A DNA stretch of 24,172 nt from a virus. The position numbers and the translations under genes were made by a program. Of this stretch, positions 1-7,665 are shown piece after piece (position 1 is the first letter of the stretch; every line of letters starts with the position of its first letter). The stretch spans positions 1 to 24,172 of the IMG/VR virus record IMGVR_UViG_3300012147_000084, one strand, 5' to 3'. Under the pieces are notes generated by a model. The model did not search any database, was not told the DNA's origin, and saw only the letters and a list, made by a program, of their open reading frames with translations.

Positions 1-2
1 AA

Positions 3-65
3 TTAACAGAAGGACCAAGTAAAATAAAGGTGACTAGAAATAATAGACGTAATGTGTGGTCATGA
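3..65 (+). CDS. 3' end of an upstream CDS (partial)
   Basis: One frame is open from the window edge to a TGA at 63-65. It would give a C-terminus ending in RNNRRNVWS and would overlap the next start codon (52) by 14 nt. The other two plus frames stop within the first 22 nt. Too little is visible to name a family. Confidence 0.35.
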   Translation, partial: LTEGPSKIKVTRNNRRNVWS

Positions 66-354
66 GTGTATTTCATGTCCATTTAACTTCTTTAGTGAAG
101 AATCAAATGAAGCTCAGAATATGGGTTGTCTACCAGAACCATTTGACATTAAATCAATATATGAAAAACTAAACGGTGTATGGGGTTGTCATGATACGTC
201 TGAAGAAGAGGGAAATCTAAAACCTTGTATAGGATTTATACAATGGATGAAATCAAAAGGTACACCAATTAAAATTAAGGGTAAAACTATTGTAGATTAT
301 TCAAGATGGAATGAAGACCCAGAATATTTTAAACTTAATGATTTGGATAGTTGA
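52..354 (+). CDS. Cys-rich hypothetical protein, 100 aa
   Basis: This is a small acidic protein I do not recognise. Cysteines cluster at the N-terminus (CGHECISC) and recur mid-protein, so a small metal site is possible, but no known zinc-finger spacing is convincing. The ATG at 52 is the only sensible start. The gene sits just upstream of the alarmone hydrolase, and that gene's promoter begins inside its last codons. Confidence 0.65.
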   Translation: MCGHECISCPFNFFSEESNEAQNMGCLPEPFDIKSIYEKLNGVWGCHDTSEEEGNLKPCIGFIQWMKSKGTPIKIKGKTIVDYSRWNEDPEYFKLNDLDS

Positions 355-373
355 AATTTATTTCGTACATTTA
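343..373 (+). promoter_or_regulatory. Bacteroidetes-type promoter for the alarmone hydrolase
   Basis: TTG at 343-345 and TACATTTA at 366-373 are separated by 20 nt, matching TTG-N19/20-TAnnTTTG. The start codon at 389 follows an A-rich leader. Confidence 0.6.
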
Positions 374-388
374 CAAAAAATAATAATA

Positions 389-895
389 ATGGTATTTACA
401 GAAAAAGATTATAAAGAAGCTAGGATGATTGCTATCCAAGCACACGGCTTACAAACGTATGATGAGATTTATCCATACGTTAAACATATTGATGATGTTG
501 TTGATGTTCTTAGACGATTTGGTTATAGTGGTAAATATATTATTTCTGCTTATCTTCATGATATTATCGAAGACACCGCATTATCTTATAATAAGGTTAA
601 GGGACGTTTTGGTATTGAAGTTGCTGAAATGGTTTACTGTGTAACTGATGAGTTAGGTAGAAATAGAGCAGAAAAGAAGGTTAAGACCCTTCCTAAGACT
701 GCATCTAACCCTAACGCTATCGAGTTAAAGTTAGGTGATAGAATTGCCAATATTGAACACGGTGGTAAGATTGATATGTATGCTAAAGAGTATGGTCAAT
801 TCCATGGTGCTTTATTCTTAAACACACCAAAAGACGGTTTAGTAATGTGGAATCATTTAGAAAAATTATTAGAGTTAGAAGTAGAAGAAGTATAG
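389..895 (+). CDS. HD-domain small alarmone hydrolase (MESH1/SpoT-hydrolase type)
   Basis: This 168-aa protein has the RelA/SpoT-type HD hydrolase signatures in order: an early His in the YPYVKHIDDV segment, the HD motif in AYLHDIIEDT, and ELKLGDRIANI, followed by MYAKEY. Its length is close to stand-alone MESH1-like enzymes, and no synthetase domain is present. The family removes the 3'-pyrophosphate of (p)ppGpp. Some members also reverse pyrophosphorylation of the tRNA 3' CCA end by toxSAS toxins. I chose ATG 389 over an upstream in-frame ATG (311) because the promoter at 343-373 lies between them and the HD fold starts at 389. In a phage it could blunt the stringent response or protect tRNAs; that role is inferred. 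Confidence 0.8.
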   Translation: MVFTEKDYKEARMIAIQAHGLQTYDEIYPYVKHIDDVVDVLRRFGYSGKYIISAYLHDIIEDTALSYNKVKGRFGIEVAEMVYCVTDELGRNRAEKKVKTLPKTASNPNAIELKLGDRIANIEHGGKIDMYAKEYGQFHGALFLNTPKDGLVMWNHLEKLLELEVEEV

Positions 896-925
896 TATAT
901 TATTTAATGTAAAATTAAAATTAAA

Positions 926-2338
926 ATGAAAATAAAAGAAATTTTTGATGAGATTGCTGCTGAGAGTGGTGATAAAGTAAAGATGTCAATTCTTACTAAA
1001 TATAACGATAATGAGTTACTTAAGAAAGTATTATATCTATGTAAGTCAAAGCGAGTAAGGTTTTACATTAAACAAATTCCAGAATATACTAGAGATTCTA
1101 CGATTACAAATGATTTAGAATTTGTTGTTAGTGAGTTGAGTCATATTTCAGAAAGACACGTTACTGGTGGTGATGCAACTAGGTTTTTACTTGATTTATT
1201 ATCAACACTAGAACCAGATGATGCTTATATTATTGAACGTATTATAGATAAAGACCCAAAAATTGGTATGGGTACAACATATATCAATAAAGTTATGGTT
1301 GGACTTATAGAGAAAACACCTTATATGGGTGCGGTTTCTTTTAATGAGGGTAAAGCTAAGAAAATATTCGATAAGGGTGCTAAAGGTTTATCTCAAATTA
1401 AAATGGATGGTAGATATTGTAACGCAATAGTTCTTGATGGTAAGGTTCAAATGGAAAGTAGAGCTGGTGAACCAACAATTCTTACAAACGCTAAATTTAT
1501 TGGTGATTTAGAGTTATTTGATGACTGCGTTCTGAATGGTGAATTAACAATGGATAGTGTTCCTCGTTACATATCAAATGGTATTATCGCATCACTTATT
1601 GATATTCTTAAGGGTACTGAAAATCGTTCTGATGAAGAAAATGCAATAAAAATTATTAGTTTTGAAGAAAAACATGGTAGTTTTGATGATGCTTTATCAA
1701 AAATAATTTATACAGTTTGGGATACTATAACTTTAGAAGATTATTTGGTTAAAAAATCAAAAACACCTTATGATGAGCGTTTAATTAATCTTAAACAATT
1801 AATTTATGGTGCTAAACCATCAATGGTTAAATTAATTGATTATAAAGAGGTATCAACATACGCTGAAGCTATGGAGCATTTTCAAGAAGTTTTAGCAACA
1901 GAGATTGATGGTGTACCAATGGAAGGTACTATTCTTAAAGCTTTAAAAGGTGAATGGAAAGACGGTAAACCAACTTGGCAAATTAAAATGAAATTAGAAA
2001 TGACTGTTGATTTACGCATAGTTGGTTTCAATTATGGTAAGAAGGGTACTAAAAATGAGTTTTTAATTTCTAGTTTCTTATGTGAGTCAGAAGATGGGTT
2101 AGTTAAAACTCGTCCTCAAGGTCTTAAAGAAGATATGATGGAATATGTTACTAGAAATCAAGATTCGTTACTACAAAAAGTCTTACAATGTAAATGTAAT
2201 GGTTTATCACATGATTCAGATGGTAATTATTCTTTAATGTATCCAGCGTTTGAATTAATTAGAGATGATAAAGACACATGTGATACATTAGAGTCAATCA
2301 GAGAGATTGAAGATATGGTTAAAAATTTAATTAAATAA
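926..2338 (+). CDS. ATP-dependent DNA ligase, T4 gp30-like
   Basis: This 470-aa protein is collinear with T4 gp30 (487 aa), including the N-terminal DNELLKKV-type segment. The nucleotidyltransferase lysine is K159 in the motif KMDGRY, at the same residue number as I recall for T4. Motif III is represented by LNGELTMD, motif IV by MEGTILK and motif V by IKMKLEMTVDLRIVG. A C-terminal OB-fold region with a CKCNG segment follows. It seals nicks in duplex DNA during replication and repair. Two family positions differ: motif I reads KxDGRY instead of KxDGxR, and motif III has Asn where Asp is usual. Both are compatible with activity. The gene follows the alarmone hydrolase by 30 nt and is probably co-transcribed. 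Confidence 0.93.
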   Translation: MKIKEIFDEIAAESGDKVKMSILTKYNDNELLKKVLYLCKSKRVRFYIKQIPEYTRDSTITNDLEFVVSELSHISERHVTGGDATRFLLDLLSTLEPDDAYIIERIIDKDPKIGMGTTYINKVMVGLIEKTPYMGAVSFNEGKAKKIFDKGAKGLSQIKMDGRYCNAIVLDGKVQMESRAGEPTILTNAKFIGDLELFDDCVLNGELTMDSVPRYISNGIIASLIDILKGTENRSDEENAIKIISFEEKHGSFDDALSKIIYTVWDTITLEDYLVKKSKTPYDERLINLKQLIYGAKPSMVKLIDYKEVSTYAEAMEHFQEVLATEIDGVPMEGTILKALKGEWKDGKPTWQIKMKLEMTVDLRIVGFNYGKKGTKNEFLISSFLCESEDGLVKTRPQGLKEDMMEYVTRNQDSLLQKVLQCKCNGLSHDSDGNYSLMYPAFELIRDDKDTCDTLESIREIEDMVKNLIK

Positions 2339-2340
2339 AA

Positions 2341-2520
2341 ATGGTTGAAATAATATTAATACTTGTAGCGATTATATTAGGAATAATACTTATCGCAGTT
2401 CTATATACTGCGTATAAAATATACATAGTTAAACGTAAAATAGAACGTAAAGGTCTTGAAATTATATCACTAAAGGCTCTTGGTGATGAAATTAAAAAAA
2501 TGAAAAATATAAAAAAATAA
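2341..2520 (+). CDS. Small single-pass membrane protein, 59 aa
   Basis: An ATG two nt after the ligase stop opens a 59-codon frame ending at 2520. Residues 2 to about 25 are almost entirely hydrophobic (VEIILILVAIILG onward), followed by a basic segment (KRKIERK) and a Lys-rich tail. This predicts one N-terminal membrane helix with a cytoplasmic tail. No family is recognised. Tight spacing to the ligase suggests co-transcription. Confidence 0.6.
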   Translation: MVEIILILVAIILGIILIAVLYTAYKIYIVKRKIERKGLEIISLKALGDEIKKMKNIKK

Positions 2521-2521
2521 A

Positions 2522-2552
2522 TTAGTAATATCTAAAAAAATTATTACCTTTG
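2522..2552 (+). promoter_or_regulatory. Promoter with extended upstream box
   Basis: TTAGTAATATC at 2522 precedes TACCTTTG at 2545-2552 by 23 nt. It resembles the TTAGGNATAWCGAA promoters elsewhere in the window (7608, 14597, 14701, 16463, 23375). Confidence 0.65.
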
Positions 2553-2581
2553 TTGAATAAATAATAAAAATAAAAATAAAA

Positions 2582-2956
2582 ATGAAAAATTTAGTATTAG
2601 TATTATTAGTATGGTTAGTATCCATGGTTTCAGTCGCACAATCAGATTCAATTAGACCTAGTGATTCGGTTAAAACAAGTTTTGGTGGTTACGTATCTGT
2701 TGGTATGTCATTATCTAGTGGAAATGATTTACATTCAAACACATTTGCGAGTCTTGAAGGTGGTATATGTAGAGATAATTTCTCAGTTGGTATATCTTTA
2801 GGACGTGGTAATTTTAGTGGAATTAACAGTACTGATAATATACGTAACTATTGTTATGAGATTAAAACAAACACAACTTTTCCATTGGGTAAATTAAATG
2901 GTAATATACTTTTAGGTTATGGTGGTTATTTTAATACTAAAAATATGTTTATATAA
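2582..2956 (+). CDS. Secreted outer-membrane-like protein, stopped early by in-frame TAA
   Basis: This 124-aa product has a clear signal peptide (MKNLVLVLLVWLVSMVSVAQ) followed by alternating polar/hydrophobic, Gly- and Ser-rich segments typical of small outer-membrane beta-barrels. Translation as written ends at TAA 2954-2956. The same frame stays open for 35 more codons and ends in SPWIGFNF, a terminal aromatic typical of Bacteroidetes outer-membrane proteins. The shortened product would lack the last strands. It is either a nonsense mutant, a sequencing error or a recoded stop. The gene is driven by the promoter at 2522-2552. Confidence 0.7.
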   Translation: MKNLVLVLLVWLVSMVSVAQSDSIRPSDSVKTSFGGYVSVGMSLSSGNDLHSNTFASLEGGICRDNFSVGISLGRGNFSGINSTDNIRNYCYEIKTNTTFPLGKLNGNILLGYGGYFNTKNMFI

Positions 2957-3064
2957 TATGGTGTCGGTGTTTCATATACAAAAGGTTCACTCACATATGG
3001 TATATTATATAGTAATTGGGAAAAATTAGATTATATAAGTCCATGGATTGGATTTAATTTTTAA
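2957..3064 (+). other. In-frame continuation of the outer-membrane-like gene after TAA
   Basis: Directly after the stop the frame reads YGVGVSYTKGSLTYGILYSN and ends at TAA 3062-3064 with a C-terminal Phe. The continuation has the same beta-barrel character as the upstream part, so the intact gene was very probably 2582-3064 (160 codons including the internal TAA). Confidence 0.75.
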
Positions 3065-3082
3065 ACTTAAATTTAATATAAG

Positions 3083-4141
3083 ATGAATAAGAAATTAATA
3101 AAAATGCCAAGTATCGACCAGTTTAGAAATGTTGTGTCTAACATAAATAGAGCGTTTAACTTTATTGGTTTGGATGATAATGGTGATGGTATTTATGATG
3201 TAACGTTAAAGAAACCAGTAATAACATTTAAAGGTAGAACTAAATGTCATGGTACTAATGGTGGTGTTTCTTTTAATGCTAAAAATGGTATTTGGGCACA
3301 ATCAAAAAATGATATAATAACACCACAAAAAGATAATGCTGGTTTTGCATTTTTTGTTGAATCTAAAGAAAGGTTTTTTGATGATTTATTTCGTCAAATT
3401 ATTATTAAAAACTCTTTAGAGTTAAACGATAATACTATAACTATTTATGGTGAATGGTGTGGTGCGAATATACAAAAGACGGTTGCTTTAGTTAATCTAC
3501 CAAAGTCTTTTTTTATATTTGGTGTTAAAATAACACCACATACTGAAAATGATGAAGAATTAAAAGATAAACCAGCATATTGGGTTGACCATTTTTATTT
3601 AAATCATAAAGATGAAAATATATTTAATATTGATGACTTTGGTGTTAAATCAATAGAAATAGATTTCAATATGCCTCAATTAGTTCAAAATGAATTGTCT
3701 GAAATAACATTAGGTGTTGAAAAAGAATGTCCAGTTGCATTAGCATTTGGTCACTCTGGAATTGGTGAAGGTGTAGTTTGGTCTGCTGAATATAAAGGTG
3801 TTGTACATAGATTTAAAGTTAAGGGAGACCTCCACGCTGGAAAATCTAAAGTTATCACACTTAAAAAGGTTGATGATGCGAAAATAAATAAAATTATTGA
3901 ACTTGCTGAAAAAGTAACACCTACATGGAGATTAAGTCAAATGCTAACTGAGGCTTGTGATTTAATGAATGGTACCACATTAGATAGGGGTAAAATGGGT
4001 GATTTTATCAGATTGGTTATAAACGATATAATCAAAGAAGATATGGACTTATTGGTTGAGGCTGGTTTAGAACCAAAAGATATTGGTAAATATGTTTCAG
4101 ACATTAGTAGACGTTATTTCTTTGACCAAGAATTAATCTAA
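3083..4141 (+). CDS. T4 Rnl2-type RNA ligase
   Basis: This 352-aa protein carries the nucleotidyltransferase motifs of the Rnl2/RNA-editing ligase family. Motif I is KCHGTN with nucleophile K54 (T4 Rnl2 has KIHGTN). Motif III is IYGEWCG at 121-127, motif IV GEGVVW at 228-233 and motif V FKVKGD at 244-249. Such enzymes seal 3'-OH/5'-phosphate nicks in structured or duplex RNA, for example broken or cleaved tRNAs. The C-terminal about 45 residues (from KMGDFIRLVINDIIKED) form a helical module that is repeated in frame just after the stop. Neighbouring 2H phosphoesterase and RlaP-type nucleotidyltransferase genes fit an RNA-repair context. An internal Met at residue 8 is an alternative start. 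Confidence 0.9.
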   Translation: MNKKLIKMPSIDQFRNVVSNINRAFNFIGLDDNGDGIYDVTLKKPVITFKGRTKCHGTNGGVSFNAKNGIWAQSKNDIITPQKDNAGFAFFVESKERFFDDLFRQIIIKNSLELNDNTITIYGEWCGANIQKTVALVNLPKSFFIFGVKITPHTENDEELKDKPAYWVDHFYLNHKDENIFNIDDFGVKSIEIDFNMPQLVQNELSEITLGVEKECPVALAFGHSGIGEGVVWSAEYKGVVHRFKVKGDLHAGKSKVITLKKVDDAKINKIIELAEKVTPTWRLSQMLTEACDLMNGTTLDRGKMGDFIRLVINDIIKEDMDLLVEAGLEPKDIGKYVSDISRRYFFDQELI

Positions 4142-4306
4142 CCTATTGATATCAAAAAAATGGGTGATGTTATTAGATGGGTTATAAACGATATAATCAA
4201 AGAGGAAATGGACACGATGGTTAGTAATGGTGTTGAACCTAAAGAAGTAAATAAATACATTTCTACTAGAGTTAGAGAAATGTTTATGAAAAAACAAGAA
4301 TTATGA
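3992..4306 (+). repeat. Tandem duplication of the RNA ligase C-terminal module (165-bp period)
   Basis: Unit 1 starts at 3992 and unit 2 at 4157, both with AAAATGGGTGAT, an offset of 165 nt (55 codons). Both share GGTTATAAACGATATAATC, and their translations align (VINDIIKE, EPK, TR/SR, QEL ending). Unit 1 ends in TAA at 4139-4141, which interrupts the shared frame. Confidence 0.85.
4160..4306 (+). CDS. Orphan copy of the RNA ligase C-terminal module, 48 aa
   Basis: In the same frame as the RNA ligase and after its TAA, the sequence codes for a second copy of the C-terminal helical module (MGDVIRWVINDIIKEEMD through MKKQEL). ATG 4160 gives a 48-aa product. The TGA at 4304-4306 overlaps the next ATG (4303) as ATGA, a coupling arrangement that suggests this frame is translated. 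It could be made separately, by readthrough of TAA 4139, or be the remnant of the ancestral C-terminus. Confidence 0.5.
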   Translation: MGDVIRWVINDIIKEEMDTMVSNGVEPKEVNKYISTRVREMFMKKQEL

Positions 4307-4506
4307 TTAAACAAAAAGTATACAAATTAAAAGAAGCAGCAGAAGTGGGTAAAGATATGCCACTTCCAAAAGGTCAAGAAATTGAAATAGTTATGGATGT
4401 GGTATATGTTAATGGTAATATGGTACCACCAGCAATGCAAGCTTTATTTTATTCTTGGTTAACGATGAACCCTCATTTATTTGAAGATGTTACTAGAAAT
4501 TGGTAA
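4303..4506 (+). CDS. Hypothetical protein, 67 aa
   Basis: This is a small soluble protein with no recognised domain. It has an N-terminal KQKVYKLKEAAE segment and a C-terminus rich in aromatic residues. The start overlaps the upstream stop by 4 nt (ATGA), and the next gene begins 4 nt after its stop, so it belongs to the RNA ligase-PARP operon. Confidence 0.6.
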   Translation: MIKQKVYKLKEAAEVGKDMPLPKGQEIEIVMDVVYVNGNMVPPAMQALFYSWLTMNPHLFEDVTRNW

Positions 4507-4510
4507 AATA

Positions 4511-4783
4511 ATGGATGATAATTTTAAATTAAGAAGTGGTAAATATGTTGGTAAATCTGTTGCTTGGTTAAAAGAGAATGATATGAATTATTTAGAATGG
4601 ATGGTTGGAAATAGACCAGAAATGTTAAAAGATTCTTCACCAAAAAAAGCAACTAAAGTAGAATTTAGGGATTCACCACCTACAGCTATGGTTTTAAATA
4701 CTAATTTTGATAATGAAGGTCCAGCACCTAATTCGATTCCGTATTTGAAAAAAATGGAAGAAGATAATAAAAAAGATAAATAA
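4511..4783 (+). CDS. Small protein with exonuclease-X-C-terminal/DUF3820-like motif
   Basis: This 90-aa protein contains KLRSGKYVGKSVAWLKENDM followed by YLEWM. That motif resembles the C-terminal domain of exodeoxyribonuclease X and DUF3820 proteins (G-K-Y/H-x-G-K ... YL-W). No nuclease catalytic domain is present. ATG 4511 is preferred because an upstream in-frame ATG (4481) lies inside the preceding gene. The C-terminus is charged and probably disordered. It ends 2 nt before the PARP start. Confidence 0.5.
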   Translation: MDDNFKLRSGKYVGKSVAWLKENDMNYLEWMVGNRPEMLKDSSPKKATKVEFRDSPPTAMVLNTNFDNEGPAPNSIPYLKKMEEDNKKDK

Positions 4784-4785
4784 TT

Positions 4786-6096
4786 ATGATTGAGAAAGAA
4801 AATGGTTTAAAATTCGCAAAATTAATTCATGTATCTGTCGATAACGGTAAAACGGATAATAGCAATAAAGTCTACATCATGGAAGAGCAAAGTGATGGTA
4901 GGATAAAGTGTGAATATGGTAGAGTAGGTAAAGTTCTAGTAACTGTCTATAAAAAGTCACATGAGTGGTCAAAAATATATAAACAGAAACTATCAACAAC
5001 AAAGGGTTATACTGATGTTACTGAATTGTTGACTGAAGTAGTTGTAGACGATGATTCATCTGAACCAAAAGATAATAAAGTTGAGAAGATTAAAGATGTT
5101 GTTGTTAAGAAATTGATTGAGGAATTGATGGCATTTGCTAATAAATCTATTCAGTCAAACTATAAAGTTACACAAGAGGCTGTTTCTGAACAACAAGTAT
5201 TGGCGGCTCAAGAAGTAATTACTAGTATTTCATCATTGATGAGTATTGGTGTTAATATAAAACATATTAACGATATGTTATTAAAATTATTTACAATTAT
5301 TCCACGTAAAATGGATAATGTTAGACATCATTTAATTTTAGATATCGTTGATAACGATTCGTTGAGTGAAGCTCAGACAATCATTGATAGTGAGCAATCA
5401 GCATTAGATACTATGGGTGGTCAAGTTGAGTTAATTAAACAACAACGAGAAGCTACTGCAAAAGCTAAAGAGATTAAAGAAAGTGGTAAGGAAGCTGTTA
5501 TTGATGATGTTAATATTCTTGACCAAATGGGGTTAAGTATTGAGGTTGAAAATGATAATGAAACTTTGGAACTTATCAAGAAATTGATGGGACCTAATTC
5601 TAATCAAATGAAAAAAGTGTATAAAGTTATTAATAACAAGACACAAGGTAAATTTGATAAAAACATGGCTAAGGCTAAGGTTAAGAAGAAAAGATATTAC
5701 TTCCATGGTTCTAGAAATGAGAATTGGTTTAATATTATGCAAACTGGATTACTTATTAGACCTTCTGGAGCAGTACATAATGGTTCAATGTTTGGTGATG
5801 GTATATACTTTGCTGATAAAGCTCAGAAATCAATTGGATATACATCACTTAGGGGTTCTTATTGGACCAAAGGTGGTAATGATAAAGCATTTTTAGCTTT
5901 ATTTGATGTTCATTTAGGTAATCAAAAAGAAATATTACATCACGACTCTAGTTGTTATAAATTATCTCAAAGTGTTTTGAAAAAAGACGATTACGATAGT
6001 GTATTTGCTAAGGGTGGTGCTGATTTAAGAAATAATGAATTTATAGTGTATAATGCAGCACAATGTACTGTATCACATTTAATTGAAATTAATTAA
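4786..6096 (+). CDS. PARP-family ADP-ribosyltransferase with N-terminal WGR-like domain
   Basis: This 436-aa protein has a PARP2/3-like layout. The N-terminal region (about 1-85) resembles a WGR domain: KVYIMEEQSDG, then YGRVGK at 44-49, where Tyr replaces the first Trp. A helical region at about 100-265 could be the PARP regulatory domain. The catalytic ART fold has the complete H-Y-E triad: H307 in FHGS, Y341 in GDGIYFADKA and E418 in NNEFIVY. PARPs transfer ADP-ribose from NAD+; an H-Y-E triad usually indicates polymer formation, and WGR domains sense nucleic-acid ends. Its place between an RNA ligase and a 2H phosphoesterase suggests a nucleic-acid-repair or NAD+-linked role. Targets cannot be told from sequence. 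Confidence 0.88.
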   Translation: MIEKENGLKFAKLIHVSVDNGKTDNSNKVYIMEEQSDGRIKCEYGRVGKVLVTVYKKSHEWSKIYKQKLSTTKGYTDVTELLTEVVVDDDSSEPKDNKVEKIKDVVVKKLIEELMAFANKSIQSNYKVTQEAVSEQQVLAAQEVITSISSLMSIGVNIKHINDMLLKLFTIIPRKMDNVRHHLILDIVDNDSLSEAQTIIDSEQSALDTMGGQVELIKQQREATAKAKEIKESGKEAVIDDVNILDQMGLSIEVENDNETLELIKKLMGPNSNQMKKVYKVINNKTQGKFDKNMAKAKVKKKRYYFHGSRNENWFNIMQTGLLIRPSGAVHNGSMFGDGIYFADKAQKSIGYTSLRGSYWTKGGNDKAFLALFDVHLGNQKEILHHDSSCYKLSQSVLKKDDYDSVFAKGGADLRNNEFIVYNAAQCTVSHLIEIN

Positions 6097-6107
6097 AATT
6101 AATTAAG

Positions 6108-6347
6108 ATGGAAAATTTTAAATTTGAAACATTAAAAGAAAAATATATCAAATTATTATCTTCAAAAATTAGTATATCTAAAGAAGATTTAACTGATAAT
6201 GAATTGACGTTAATTAATGAATCTTTTGAGTTGTTCCAAGAAAAAATTGACGAAATTAAAATTATTTCGGATGATTTAAAAAGAGTTAACATTGAATTAG
6301 TTAATTTAAAATCAATGAATGATGATTCAACTAATGATTATGATTAA
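6108..6347 (+). CDS. Small acidic coiled-coil protein, 79 aa
   Basis: This Lys/Glu-rich helical protein, with hydrophobic residues every three to four positions through most of its length, predicts a coiled coil or helical hairpin. It begins 11 nt after the PARP stop and is followed by another co-directional gene. No family is recognised. Confidence 0.55.
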   Translation: MENFKFETLKEKYIKLLSSKISISKEDLTDNELTLINESFELFQEKIDEIKIISDDLKRVNIELVNLKSMNDDSTNDYD

Positions 6348-6359
6348 AAATAAAATAAA

Positions 6360-7073
6360 ATGGAAAATATATTAAAGACTGGGTATGATTGGTGTTTTGA
6401 ATGTTCAATAAGAATTATAAATCTTGAAGATTGGGAAACTTCTCTATCATCAAAAGATGAATCTTATTATAAAGAAAAGATAAGTTTAGTAGAGTTCTAT
6501 AAACGTTTAGATGCTTGTGTTGTTAAATCCAAATCAATGCCTAGGAAAACAGAAATGTTTTTAGAGTATAGAATGTATGGTTTGGTTCCGTATAACATAT
6601 CTCCAATACAGCAAGGTATTCAATTTGGACATGCAGTTGTAGATTATGGTAGAATGGTGGAAGGATTTGATAAATATAATGCAATTTATAAAAAGTTCGC
6701 TGATGAGGATAAAACATTTATCATATTAAATGGTGGTACAACTAATAATAATGAATCTAAGTTAGGTTCTATTAATATTCATATGAAAACTATGGAAGAA
6801 GCTGGTGTACTATTACAAACATTTTATGAACCAGATTTAGGTGACCAATTAACAGCCATTGCATTTTTGGTTGATGAGAGGGTGTTTAATAAAGAGTTAT
6901 ATCCAGATTTTATAGCTGAAACAATTCCTTGGTCTAAGAAAAAACCAAGTGAAGCTGCCATTTCTCAGTTAGATGCTAAAAATAACAAGAACTACTTAGC
7001 TTGGGAAGAAAAGATTGGTGGTGGAAAGAATGCTTTCTTAAGAACGTACTTAAAAAACCTTAGATTAGCTTAA
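6360..7073 (+). CDS. Conserved phage protein, possible PTH2-like fold
   Basis: In this 237-aa protein, residues about 71-175 recall the peptidyl-tRNA hydrolase 2 fold. There is an N-terminal strand, then IQQGIQFGHAVVDYGRM (compare the Q..HA helix of PTH2). A helix MKTMEEAGVLLQTF follows, and then EPDLGDQLTAIAFLVDE, which resembles the DAGxTQxxxxTxT segment. PTH2 enzymes release peptides stuck on tRNA. The match is by pattern only and the flanking N- and C-terminal extensions are unassigned, so this could be another alpha/beta fold. The gene is 2 nt upstream of the 2H phosphoesterase. Confidence 0.4.
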   Translation: MENILKTGYDWCFECSIRIINLEDWETSLSSKDESYYKEKISLVEFYKRLDACVVKSKSMPRKTEMFLEYRMYGLVPYNISPIQQGIQFGHAVVDYGRMVEGFDKYNAIYKKFADEDKTFIILNGGTTNNNESKLGSINIHMKTMEEAGVLLQTFYEPDLGDQLTAIAFLVDERVFNKELYPDFIAETIPWSKKKPSEAAISQLDAKNNKNYLAWEEKIGGGKNAFLRTYLKNLRLA

Positions 7074-7075
7074 AC

Positions 7076-7600
7076 ATGCAAGATAAAATAATAATAAGTG
7101 GTAAAATTATTTTTGAACCACAAGACATAACAACTAAACACGGAAAGCAATCTTCATGGAAGAAGATTGCAATGGTGTTCATTGATGGTGATGTATGTGA
7201 TTATTATGCATGGTTTATTCAAAGAAGATATAGTATAGTTATAAATCCACCAATTAGAGGTGCTCATATATCATTTATAAATGATAGTATTGTAGACTTA
7301 AGACAAAACGGTAAACTATCTAAAGAAGAAGTTGAGTTAAATTGGTTAAGTGTCAAAAATAAATGGCATGGTAAAGAAATAAATATAACATTGGATTTAG
7401 ACCCACGTTCAAATTATGAACACTGGTGGTTAAATATTCCAAATGAAGATAGAGATGATTTACAAAGTATACGTAATGAGTTAGGTTTGGGTAGACCATA
7501 CTTCGGAATGCATATGTCATTGGGGTATGTTCACCCAAAATATATTGAACATTCAAAATATATTGTTGATTGTTTAATAAAAGGTTTTATAAATAAATAA
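7076..7600 (+). CDS. 2H phosphoesterase superfamily protein
   Basis: This 174-aa protein has two H-x-S motifs about 80 residues apart, HIS at 64-66 (RGAHISFIND) and HMS at 146-148 (GMHMSLGYV), the two-histidine signature of 2H phosphoesterases. Such enzymes open 2',3'-cyclic phosphates or cleave 2',5' or cyclic oligonucleotide bonds. Substrates range from RNA ends to cyclic-nucleotide immune signals (the T4 Acb1 anti-CBASS protein is a 2H enzyme, though I see no close similarity to it). With the RNA ligase and RlaP-type gene nearby, RNA end healing is a reasonable inference. It is the last gene before a new promoter at 7608. Confidence 0.7.
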   Translation: MQDKIIISGKIIFEPQDITTKHGKQSSWKKIAMVFIDGDVCDYYAWFIQRRYSIVINPPIRGAHISFINDSIVDLRQNGKLSKEEVELNWLSVKNKWHGKEINITLDLDPRSNYEHWWLNIPNEDRDDLQSIRNELGLGRPYFGMHMSLGYVHPKYIEHSKYIVDCLIKGFINK

Positions 7601-7607
7601 AATAAAA

Positions 7608-7639
7608 TTAGGTATATCGAATTAAGTTTAGTACCTTTG
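7608..7639 (+). promoter_or_regulatory. Promoter with TTAGGNATAWCGAA upstream box
   Basis: TTAGGTATATCGAA starts at 7608 and TACCTTTG occupies 7632-7639, an offset of exactly 24 nt that is also seen at 14597, 14701, 16463 and 23375. It drives the lipoprotein gene. Confidence 0.75.
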
Positions 7640-7665
7640 AAATCTAAAGTATAAATAATTAAAAT

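Noticed and set aside
2582-4306. Alternative genetic code with TAA as sense
   Set aside because: TAA is the usual stop of almost all neighbouring genes with tight or overlapping spacing, and no tRNA with anticodon TTA is readable. Only two genes show in-frame continuation.
7076-7600. Acb1-type anti-CBASS enzyme
   Set aside because: It shares only the 2H superfamily motifs; no specific similarity to T4 Acb1 could be recalled, so the substrate is left open.
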